In this document: piece after piece, positions 1 to 5,376 of the stretch
Position numbering within the stretch: position 1 is the first letter of the stretch
Layout: every line of letters begins with the position of its first letter
Origin: JAAYYM01 sp035271065
Lineage (GTDB): Bacteria > Bacillota > Clostridia > Lachnospirales > Lachnospiraceae
Reading direction: 5' to 3'
Assembly: GCA_035271065.1 (NCBI GenBank)
Contig: DATESB010000233.1
Location: forward strand, 1-10,305
Length of the DNA: 10,305 nucleotides
Program-made: the position numbers and the translations under genes
Notes under the pieces: model-generated
Told to the model about the DNA's origin: nothing
Database searches by the model: none
What the model saw: the letters and a program-made list of their open reading frames with translations, nothing else

Positions 1-27
1 TTACTATAAATATAGAAAAGGTGGGAA

Positions 28-870
28 ATGGTGAAAGTGAAAGAACATAGTAAATACTATTTGTACGATGCGAAAGAGGCATTTAGTAGATATTTGACGA
101 AGTCAAAGAAGATAAAATGGTTAACAGTAGCCATGCTCGGATGTTTACTAATTGGAATATTATTCAAGATTTTTCACTTGAATATAGGGTTCAGTTTTTG
201 GGGAATGGTTATATTGTATTGGATGATAATTGTAGGATACAGAGTGAGTGGTTTCATACGTTTTTCTGAACTTGCAGAGATTTTAACGGTAGATTGTGAT
301 CCGTATAAATACTATGAGATTCTTTCTTTTATAAAACAGCGGGATAAGAAGGGAAAAGCAAAGAATAATTTGATGCTGTATCAGGCGCAATGCTGTATTA
401 GAATGAGAGGTCATATGGAAGAGGGACTTTCATACATACAGCAAGTGTCATTTAAGAAGAAGGTATTTAACAGAGAATGTACCAGATTAGTTGTAAGTGC
501 ATACTACTATTTTGCGTTGAAGGATGATGAAAACTATAAGAGTGTGAAACACGAGCTGGAAAATTTACCGCAGAATCTTAAGATGTCGAAGAGAGATAAG
601 GCGGTATACGATGAAGCAATAGAAATGCTACATATTAAGGAATTAATTAATAGCGAGAACATAGAAGAGGCAAGACCGCTTTTGTTGAGGCGGATGGAGC
701 AAGCACAACTGAAGCAGGATTTGGTGGTCTATCATATACAATTAGCGACGCTTGATATTCATTTGGGTGAGTTAGTCAATGCAAAGGCACATCTGCAGTA
801 TGTAGTCGATTATGGAAATCGTTTGTTAATTGCAGAGGAAGCAAAAGAGATGTTGAAGCAATATGAATGA
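28..870 (+). CDS. Hypothetical membrane-anchored protein with C-terminal helical (TPR-like) repeats
   Basis: I do not recognise this 280-residue protein. The first 30 residues are polar and basic. Two hydrophobic segments follow at about residues 31-49 and 53-73, consistent with a membrane hairpin. From about residue 85 to the end it is a soluble, almost all-helical region rich in Lys, Glu and Leu. The last 80 residues (from about HIKELINSENIEEARPLLL onward) have the spacing of TPR-like helix pairs. I infer a protein tethered to the cytoplasmic face with a protein-binding tail; no catalytic motif is visible. The SD-like AGGTGG at 19-24 lies only 3 nt from the ATG at 28 but 6 nt from the in-frame GTG at 31, so the true start may be GTG-31. 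The promoter lies outside the window. The next gene starts 24 bp after the stop, so co-transcription is likely. Confidence 0.75.
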   Translation: MVKVKEHSKYYLYDAKEAFSRYLTKSKKIKWLTVAMLGCLLIGILFKIFHLNIGFSFWGMVILYWMIIVGYRVSGFIRFSELAEILTVDCDPYKYYEILSFIKQRDKKGKAKNNLMLYQAQCCIRMRGHMEEGLSYIQQVSFKKKVFNRECTRLVVSAYYYFALKDDENYKSVKHELENLPQNLKMSKRDKAVYDEAIEMLHIKELINSENIEEARPLLLRRMEQAQLKQDLVVYHIQLATLDIHLGELVNAKAHLQYVVDYGNRLLIAEEAKEMLKQYE

Positions 871-894
871 TATCATTAAGGGGATAGGTACTTT

Positions 895-1731
895 ATGGAA
901 CATAATCAACAGATCGTTCAGCAAATTGAAGATTTTTGTATGAACCATCCGGGTGCATATGAGTCACGACCATTTGGAGAATATCCCATTTGTTATCGTG
1001 TCATGGGCAAGATATTTGTTCAATTGAATTCGGAACCGCATTTCTATAAAATGACGCTCAAATGCAATCCGGAACAAGCGTATTTTTATCGCGATTTGTA
1101 TCCGAATGTGATTGTCAGGGGCTATCATTGTCCGCCGGTGCAGCAACCGTATTGGAATACAATTGATCTGGATTTGTTTTCAGATATGGAACTACTATGC
1201 ACCATGATTGATGAGGCATATGAGGAGACGGTCAGGAAACTTAAGAAAAAGGCGCGACAGCAATTAGTAAAGTTGTCTGAGTTGGAGTTTCGGTATATGG
1301 ATGCCTCTGATGATTTTGCGCAATTATGTTTTAAACTGGATCAGACATTGAATGAAATTGTGGGCGGAGAGGATCAGAGAAGCGCGTATGTGCAATACAA
1401 TCTTCCCGATGATATTCATGATGTAATTGTAGTATATCATCAGGAAAAACCAATTGCCTGTGGAAGTTTCAAAATGTATGATGATGAGCATGCCGAACTC
1501 AAGCGTATCTATGTGGAACCAACTTACAGTGGAATGGGATTAGGTGAAGAGATTATCAGACGCTTGGAAGCAAGAGCAAAAATAAAGGGGTTCAGGTGGT
1601 GCATTCTTGAAACAGGTGAGCCACTTGCGGCAGCCTGCCATATTTACCGAAAACTCGGATATCAAGTCATTCCGAATTACGGACCATATGCAGCTCTGCC
1701 AGAATCGATTTGTATGCAGAGAAAGATATAA
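895..1731 (+). CDS. YjbR/MmcQ-like domain fused to GNAT N-acetyltransferase
   Basis: The 278-residue protein has two domains. Residues 1 to about 115 match the YjbR/MmcQ family (a CyaY-like fold, sometimes called DNA-binding). Its landmarks are HPGAYESRPFGEYP near the N-terminus, MTLKCNPEQA in the middle, then YPNVIVRGYH and the W-N-T element before the last helix. A basic helical linker (about 112-125, KLKKKARQQL) leads to a GNAT domain at about 131-278. The GNAT acetyl-CoA loop is seen as VEPTYSGMGLG at residues 207-217, followed by the helix EEIIRRLEARAKIKGF and the terminal HIYRKLGYQVI strand-helix element typical of the fold. The usual Arg/Gln at the start of the pyrophosphate loop is Ser212. 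The acyl acceptor cannot be predicted. An AAGGGG SD lies at 878-883 before ATG-895. It probably shares a transcript with the upstream membrane protein; no terminator is evident before the next promoter. Confidence 0.9.
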   Translation: MEHNQQIVQQIEDFCMNHPGAYESRPFGEYPICYRVMGKIFVQLNSEPHFYKMTLKCNPEQAYFYRDLYPNVIVRGYHCPPVQQPYWNTIDLDLFSDMELLCTMIDEAYEETVRKLKKKARQQLVKLSELEFRYMDASDDFAQLCFKLDQTLNEIVGGEDQRSAYVQYNLPDDIHDVIVVYHQEKPIACGSFKMYDDEHAELKRIYVEPTYSGMGLGEEIIRRLEARAKIKGFRWCILETGEPLAAACHIYRKLGYQVIPNYGPYAALPESICMQRKI

Positions 1732-1748
1732 AAAATTTCTAAAAAACC

Positions 1749-1779
1749 TTGACTTTGAGTTAACTCTAAGGTATATGAT
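1749..1779 (+). promoter_or_regulatory. MerR-type promoter with 19-bp spacer
   Basis: The -35 TTGACT (1749-1754) and -10 TATGAT (1774-1779) are separated by 19 bp (1755-1773). This over-long spacing is characteristic of promoters activated by MerR-family regulators, which bend and untwist DNA to realign the two hexamers. It lies directly before the MerR gene, so autoregulation together with the downstream reductase is the natural inference. Confidence 0.85.
1753..1770 (+). promoter_or_regulatory. MerR operator dyad within the promoter spacer
   Basis: CTTTGAGTTAACTCTAAG is an 18-bp inverted repeat with one mismatched pair. Its 10-bp core GAGTTAACTC (1757-1766) is a perfect palindrome centred between -35 and -10, where MerR dimers bind. 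From memory it resembles the operators of AdhR/NmlR-type regulators; I could not compare sequences directly. Confidence 0.8.
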
Positions 1780-1819
1780 GAAAAAGAAGTAAAGCATCGG
1801 AAAGAGGTGATGTTCGGAT

Positions 1820-2194
1820 ATGACCATTAAAGAAGTAAGTGAGAAATACAATATTTCAGCCGATACATTGCGGTATTATGAGCGTGTGGGTATGATTCCG
1901 CCGGTTACCAGAACGGAGGGTGGCATCCGAGATTATCGTGAAGAGGATATAAGCTGGGTAGAGCTTGCATTGTGTATGCGTAGTGCAGGATTGCCTGTAG
2001 AAGTGATGATTGAATATCTGAAATTATACCAGCAGGGTGATACAACAATTGATGCAAGACTGAAATTATTGCAGGAACAAAAAGAGGTATTAACGGAACA
2101 GAGAGCACAAATTGATGCAACCCTTGAACGGCTGGATTACAAAATCAGCAGATATGAAGTTGCAGTGAAAACAGGAAAATTAGTCTGGGATTAA
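1820..2194 (+). CDS. MerR-family transcriptional regulator, AdhR/NmlR type
   Basis: This 124-residue regulator has the MerR winged helix-turn-helix at the N-terminus: TIKEVSEKYNISADTLRYYE at 2-21, then the wing with GGIRDYREEDISWVE. A long dimerisation helix occupies about residues 75-115 (LKLLQEQKEVLTEQRAQIDA and on). There is no large effector-binding domain, as expected for the short thiol- or aldehyde-sensing subgroup. The only cysteine is Cys52 in LALCMRSAGLP, the position described as the conserved sensing cysteine in Bacillus subtilis AdhR. Effector and regulon are inferred: probably reactive carbonyls or quinones, controlling itself and the adjacent reductase. The SD GAGGTG lies at about 1804-1809 before ATG-1820. 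The stop is 14 bp from the next start, so the two genes form an operon behind the 1749-1779 promoter. Confidence 0.93.
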   Translation: MTIKEVSEKYNISADTLRYYERVGMIPPVTRTEGGIRDYREEDISWVELALCMRSAGLPVEVMIEYLKLYQQGDTTIDARLKLLQEQKEVLTEQRAQIDATLERLDYKISRYEVAVKTGKLVWD

Positions 2195-2208
2195 TAGGAG
2201 GAAGAGAC

Positions 2209-3345
2209 ATGATTTATAAAAAGTTTGGAGATTTGGAATTGTCGGCACTTGGAATGGGAGCAATGCGTCTTCCGGTACTAAACGGAGATGATGCACAGAT
2301 TGATGAGGCAGCAACAAAAGAAATGGTTGCCTATGCGATGGAACATGGTGTGAATTATTATGATACCGCGTGGGGCTATCATAATGGAAATTCTGAAATT
2401 ATAATGGGTAAAGCACTGAATCAATATCCAAGAGATAAGTATTATATTGCAACGAAGTTTCCGGGATATGACCTTTCAAATATGGATAAGGTGGAAGAAA
2501 TCTTTGAGGAGCAACTTCGTAAAACAGGTATGGAATATTTTGATTTCTATCTTATCCATAATGTTTGTGAAATGAACATTAATGAATATTTAGACGAGAA
2601 GTATCGTATAGTTGCTTATTTATTAAAGCAGAAGGAAAATGGACGCATTAAACATCTGGGATTTTCAGCACACGGTAGTTATGATGTGATGAAACGATTC
2701 CTGGAGGCTTATGGAACACACATGGAATTTTGTCAAATCCAGCTTAACTGGTTAGACTGGACATTTCAGGATGCTAAGGGAAAGGTGAAACTGCTCAAGG
2801 AATACAACCTTCCGGTATGGGTTATGGAGCCGCTTCGTGGTGGTAAGTTAGCTGCTCTATCAGCAGAAAATGAAACAAGACTCAAAGTACTTCGTCCGGA
2901 TGAAACCGCTGCTGCATGGGCATTCAGGTTCTTACAATCACTTCCGAATGTAGTAGTAACACTGTCGGGAATGTCAAATCTGGAACAGATGAAGAAAAAC
3001 ATTGATACATATGAGACGGATCAGCCGTTAAATGAAATGGAAATGAATGCACTGATGAAGATTGCAGACAGCATGCTAGGAAGAGCCACTTTGCCATGTA
3101 CGGCATGTCACTATTGCGTCAGTCATTGTCCGAAACATTTGGATATTCCGGAACTTTTGGAACTCTATAATGAGCATTGCTTTACCGGCGGCGGATTCCT
3201 TGCTCCTATGGCATTAATGGCGATACCACAGGAGAAACAGCCAAGTGCTTGTATCGGATGCAGAAGTTGTGAGGCGGTGTGTCCGCAGAACATTAAGATA
3301 TCAGAGGCAATGTCAGACTTTACAGCAAAACTTGGTATGGCATAA
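2209..3345 (+). CDS. Aldo/keto reductase with C-terminal 2x[4Fe-4S] ferredoxin-like domain
   Basis: The 378-residue oxidoreductase has an N-terminal (beta/alpha)8 aldo-keto reductase domain (about 1-285) with the catalytic tetrad visible as Asp52, Tyr57, Lys83 and His117 (DTAWGYH, ATKFP, FYLIHN). The C-terminal domain holds two CxxCxxCxxxCP motifs, C297-C300-C303-C307 and C348-C351-C354-C358, each able to bind a 4Fe-4S cluster. This is the architecture of the COG1453-type predicted reductases common in anaerobes. The clusters suggest electron exchange with ferredoxin rather than simple NAD(P)H-only chemistry. The substrate is unknown, probably a carbonyl compound given the adjacent AdhR-like regulator. 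AGGAGG at 2196-2201, 7 nt before ATG-2209, fixes the start. Transcription ends at the 3364-3393 hairpin. Confidence 0.95.
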   Translation: MIYKKFGDLELSALGMGAMRLPVLNGDDAQIDEAATKEMVAYAMEHGVNYYDTAWGYHNGNSEIIMGKALNQYPRDKYYIATKFPGYDLSNMDKVEEIFEEQLRKTGMEYFDFYLIHNVCEMNINEYLDEKYRIVAYLLKQKENGRIKHLGFSAHGSYDVMKRFLEAYGTHMEFCQIQLNWLDWTFQDAKGKVKLLKEYNLPVWVMEPLRGGKLAALSAENETRLKVLRPDETAAAWAFRFLQSLPNVVVTLSGMSNLEQMKKNIDTYETDQPLNEMEMNALMKIADSMLGRATLPCTACHYCVSHCPKHLDIPELLELYNEHCFTGGGFLAPMALMAIPQEKQPSACIGCRSCEAVCPQNIKISEAMSDFTAKLGMA

Positions 3346-3363
3346 ATAGAGAGAAAGTGATAT

Positions 3364-3393
3364 AAAGGCGGGATTGAATCATCCCGCCTTTTT
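3364..3393 (+). terminator. Rho-independent terminator after the aldo/keto reductase (probably bidirectional)
   Basis: An 11-bp perfect stem AAAGGCGGGAT (3364-3374) / ATCCCGCCTTT (3381-3391) closes a 6-nt loop (3375-3380) and runs into TTTTT on the plus strand. On the minus strand the same stem is followed by a weaker U-rich stretch, so it may also end the converging small gene, whose stop codon is inside it. Confidence 0.92.
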
Positions 3394-3624
3394 CATGCCC
3401 ATAATGTAGTTCATGACTCTCTGTGCATCTTCCTTTTGTCGGAAGGAAAGATTGATTCTATCGATGCCGGAAGATAGAAGCAATCGTGGAATGGCAGCGA
3501 TAGGTAGTCCGGCGGGTTTGATTTCTGCAAATAGACCATTGTCTGCAATGAGGTCAATGCGACCGGAGCAGGTGGAGAGGACATCAAGAAATTGTTTGGG
3601 ATCTGCGATATTGTAAATTGTCAT
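3379..3624 (-). CDS. Small conserved-looking hypothetical protein (81 aa)
   Basis: I cannot assign a function. The protein is 81 residues, soluble, with a beta-alpha-beta look: MTIYNIADPKQFLDVLSTC, a beta-rich middle (RIDLIADNGLFAEIKPAG), then a helix-rich C-terminal half ending MNYIMGMKKAG. It vaguely recalls small uncharacterised proteins of Clostridia that begin with similar 'IYNI.DP..F..V...C' sequences, but I cannot verify this. It is likely real because a perfect AAAGGAGG SD (3640-3633) lies 8 nt before ATG-3624. Its final codons (K-K-A-G-stop) are written in the arm and loop of the 3364-3393 terminator, so it converges with the aldo/keto reductase. It is divergent from the AraC gene, with 215 bp between starts. 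Confidence 0.72.
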   Translation of the reverse strand: MTIYNIADPKQFLDVLSTCSGRIDLIADNGLFAEIKPAGLPIAAIPRLLLSSGIDRINLSFRQKEDAQRVMNYIMGMKKAG

Positions 3625-3680
3625 AGGATACGCCTCCTTTGTTGGATTGTTTGAAAACTTGTTTATGGGTTATGTTTATG

Positions 3681-3709
3681 TTGTCATATATCTTCTTTGA
3701 TGATATAAT
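3681..3709 (+). promoter_or_regulatory. Sigma-A-type promoter for the AraC-family gene
   Basis: TTGTCA (3681-3686) and a perfect TATAAT (3704-3709) are separated by exactly 17 bp. The expected transcript starts near 3716 and would carry a leader of about 125 nt before the AraC start codon at 3840. The rest of this 215-bp spacer is A/T-rich and holds short repeats: TGGCA/TGCCA inverted at 3724-3728 and 3747-3751, and ATGATAG twice at 3728-3734 and 3753-3759. Confidence 0.8.
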
Positions 3710-3713
3710 TATA
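3708..3713 (-). promoter_or_regulatory. Possible minus-strand -10 element overlapping the AraC promoter
   Basis: TATAATTATA (3704-3713) is a perfect palindrome, so the opposite strand also reads TATAAT (3713-3708), pointing towards the small gene at 3624-3379 with a predicted leader of about 75-80 nt. No good minus-strand -35 is visible (TTCTAT at the 17-bp position), so this is a suggestion only. Confidence 0.4.
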
Positions 3714-3786
3714 ACGTAGATAATGGCATGATAGAAGCCATAAAAGTGCCAAATGATAGCATTATATGGACATCAATAAGGTTAAA

Positions 3787-3826
3787 ATGGCGACATAGTG
3801 ATATTCATGGCGAGAAAATGATATTG
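3787..3826 (+). repeat. Two tandem 20-bp direct repeats just upstream of the AraC ribosome-binding site
   Basis: ATGGCGACATAGTGATATTC (3787-3806) is followed at once by ATGGCGAGAAAATGATATTG (3807-3826). They match at 16 of 20 positions with a 20-bp period, about two helical turns. The second copy abuts the GGAGG SD at 3828-3832. The period suits the two DNA-contacting helix-turn-helix motifs of an AraC-type protein, so an autoregulatory operator is a reasonable inference. Confidence 0.6.
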
Positions 3827-3839
3827 TGGAGGTATCTAT

Positions 3840-4739
3840 ATGCGTATCGTGACTAAGATTGAGGTAGAGGATGATTTTCGGGAAGCGACAAGACATGGAG
3901 ATGTTATGTTTCCCTATGCTTCTTATTATGTGGATTTGAAGCAGTATATGCGTGGTGAAGTTCCATGGCATTGGCATGAAGAGTTTGAATTATCATCCAT
4001 GATTTTGGGCTCTGTTGAGATGAATATTCAAAATGAAATCATCACATTACATACGGGGGAGGCACTTTTTATCAATGCCAATATATTGCATGCTGTCAAG
4101 CAGGGAACGGCGGAGCAGAGCGTTTATCGGGCACAGGTTTTTTCGCCGGTCTTGGTCAGCGGAAATATGGATAGTATTTTTGGTCAAAAGTATATTGTGC
4201 CGTTATTGAAATGTAAGGAACTTCCGTATCTTATTTTTAATGATGAGACAGATCCGGATGAGAGGATTCGGGCATTACTTTGCAATGCGTATAAGGCTTA
4301 TGATGTGGAAGAGTATGGGTATGAATATGAAGTGAGAGAGGCGTTATCGGAGGTGTTTCGGAGAATTTCTTTGAAAGAGCGTGATATCATTCGGACAAGT
4401 AAGACGGCTCCGCGGGTTGATGAAGGGCGAATTAAGGATATGTTGACGTATATTCATAACAATTATCAAGGGAAAATTGAATTGAAGGATATTGCGGCTG
4501 CGGCTAATATCAGTGAGCGAGAGTGTAGCCGGTGCTTTGTAAAGTCGCTGGGGTTGACGCCGTTTCAGTATGTGCTGAATTATAGGATTAGAAGGGCAGG
4601 GGAACTGTTGTTGGAGACAGAACAATCTGTGGCGGAGATTGCTTATAGTACGGGGTTTTTTAATAATAGTTACTTTGGTAAGACGTTTAAGAATTTGATG
4701 GGGATGACGCCGAAGGAGTATCGGAATGGAAGGGATTGA
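3840..4739 (+). CDS. AraC-family transcriptional regulator with N-terminal cupin domain
   Basis: This 299-residue regulator has an N-terminal cupin/AraC-binding domain (about 25-110). Its signature is W-H-W-H-E-E-F-E (His44, His46, Glu50), followed by the GEALFINANILHAV strand pair. The C-terminal DNA-binding domain spans about 197-296 and contains two helix-turn-helix units, LKDIAAAANISERECSRCF and VAEIAYSTGFFNNSYFGKTF, ending in the family signature FKNLMGMTPKEYR. Proteins of this shape often sense sugars or other small molecules and control nearby genes, but no transporter or sugar enzyme is adjacent, so the target is unknown. The SD GGAGG (3828-3832) is 7 nt before ATG-3840. It has its own promoter at 3681-3709. 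It converges on pyrI, with the repeat cluster and long hairpin between them. Confidence 0.95.
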   Translation: MRIVTKIEVEDDFREATRHGDVMFPYASYYVDLKQYMRGEVPWHWHEEFELSSMILGSVEMNIQNEIITLHTGEALFINANILHAVKQGTAEQSVYRAQVFSPVLVSGNMDSIFGQKYIVPLLKCKELPYLIFNDETDPDERIRALLCNAYKAYDVEEYGYEYEVREALSEVFRRISLKERDIIRTSKTAPRVDEGRIKDMLTYIHNNYQGKIELKDIAAAANISERECSRCFVKSLGLTPFQYVLNYRIRRAGELLLETEQSVAEIAYSTGFFNNSYFGKTFKNLMGMTPKEYRNGRD

Positions 4740-4778
4740 GGGATAACTCGAAAGGGCAACTCGAAGGGATAACTCGAA
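4740..4778 (+). repeat. Three short tandem repeats of GGG(AT/C)AACTCGAA
   Basis: Directly after the AraC stop codon come GGGATAACTCGAAA (4740-4753), GGGCAACTCGAA (4754-4765) and GGGATAACTCGAA (4766-4778). The shared core is AACTCGAA. The array is in the 3' untranslated region, has no spacers and shows no coding potential. Confidence 0.75.
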
Positions 4779-4868
4779 GGCGCTGCGCTGTTCTCGCTTG
4801 GAGGGATAGGGTATAGAGGTGTGCAGACTCGAATTCGCTGCGCTGCTTCTCGTTCGCGGGCTTCGCCC
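4773..4868 (+). repeat. GC-rich imperfect direct repeat in the araC-pyrI spacer
   Basis: Two copies of a GC-rich unit, 4773-4801 and 4828-4860, share CTCGAA, a CGCTGCGCTG core and TTCTCG, separated by 26 bp. The block ends in a small hairpin, GGGC-TTC-GCCC (4858-4868). Composition is clearly richer in G+C than the flanking genes. It resembles the REP-like intergenic repeats that recur in some gut Clostridia, but copy number elsewhere cannot be judged from one window. I see no gene in 4740-4946. Confidence 0.6.
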
Positions 4869-4943
4869 TGGAAAGGAAAAGAGAGATGTCTCCTCTTACT
4901 TACATGCAAGCATGACGTGGTGACATCTCTCTTTTTCTTTCCA
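4869..4943. terminator. Long bidirectional terminator hairpin between convergent araC-type gene and pyrI
   Basis: The arms at 4869-4890 and 4922-4943 pair over 22 bp with a single G-T position (a G-U wobble in the plus-strand RNA). The loop of 31 nt contains its own CATGC-AA-GCATG palindrome. Each arm ends in an A- or T-rich run (CTCTCTTTTTCTTTCC on the plus strand, CTCTCTTTTCCTTTCC on the minus strand), so the hairpin can terminate transcription from either side. The pyrI stop codon (4949-4947) is 3 bp away. Confidence 0.85.
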
Positions 4944-4946
4944 CCT

Positions 4947-5375
4947 CTACTGAGCCGAATAGTGTTCTTCACAGTACTTACAGCGGTAGACTTCATTTTC
5001 CTCATCTGCCAGTATAAACACATGTTGTAACTCTTGCTCTATAGATGTGATACAACGGGGGTTTTTACATTTAATAACATTTGTTATTTGACGCGGTAGC
5101 ACCAAATCTTTTTTAGCCACAATCACGCCGTCTTTGATGACATTCACGGTAATGTTGTGGTCGATGAAACCGAGAATATCCAAGTCGAGCATGTCAATGT
5201 CACATTCTACTTTAAGGATATCTTTCTTGCCCATTTTGTTGCTCTTTGCATTTTTGATAATGGCAACGGTACAATCTAATTTATCTAATTTCAAATCATG
5301 ATAGATGGATAAACTCTTTCCGGCTTTGATATGATCGAGTACAAATCCTTCTTCAATCTTGCCTACATTCAACAT
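4947..5375 (-). CDS. pyrI: Aspartate carbamoyltransferase regulatory subunit
   Basis: The 142-residue PyrI is the nucleotide-binding regulatory chain that assembles with PyrB trimers and mediates allosteric feedback in de novo UMP synthesis. The N-terminal allosteric domain (about 1-95) opens with LNVGKIEEGFVLDHIKAGKS and contains MGKKDILKVE. The C-terminal zinc domain carries the four ligands Cys103, Cys108, Cys132 and Cys135 (CKNPRC and CKYC), which hold the contact to the catalytic chain. I place the start at ATG-5375: GGAGG at 5389-5385 lies 9 nt upstream, and family homology begins there. A longer in-frame TTG at 5396 would only add residues read from the SD region. The start is one base beyond the pyrB stop (TAG-T-ATG), so translation is probably coupled. 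The gene ends at the long hairpin. Confidence 0.96.
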   Translation of the reverse strand: MLNVGKIEEGFVLDHIKAGKSLSIYHDLKLDKLDCTVAIIKNAKSNKMGKKDILKVECDIDMLDLDILGFIDHNITVNVIKDGVIVAKKDLVLPRQITNVIKCKNPRCITSIEQELQHVFILADEENEVYRCKYCEEHYSAQ

Positions 5376-5376
5376 A

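Noticed and set aside
1540..1851. Minus-strand open frame of 103 codons across the GNAT end and MerR promoter
   Set aside because: It overlaps a clear GNAT domain and the MerR promoter, lacks an SD, and its translation has no recognisable domain; a shadow frame.
3716..3839. Riboswitch in the AraC leader
   Set aside because: The leader of about 125 nt is A/T-rich with short repeats only. I see no stable multi-helix fold, no known aptamer motif and no terminator before the start codon.
4740..4860. CRISPR array
   Set aside because: The repeats are 12-14 bp (or two long imperfect copies) with no regular unique spacers and no cas genes nearby.
4670..5023. Minus-strand open frame of 117 codons covering the araC-pyrI spacer
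   Set aside because: It runs through the long terminator hairpin, overlaps the pyrI C-terminus in another frame, and reads low-complexity basic sequence from the repeats.
4821..5030. Plus-strand open frame of 69 codons in the repeat region
   Set aside because: The sequence comes from the GC-rich repeat, the hairpin and antisense pyrI; there is no SD and no domain.
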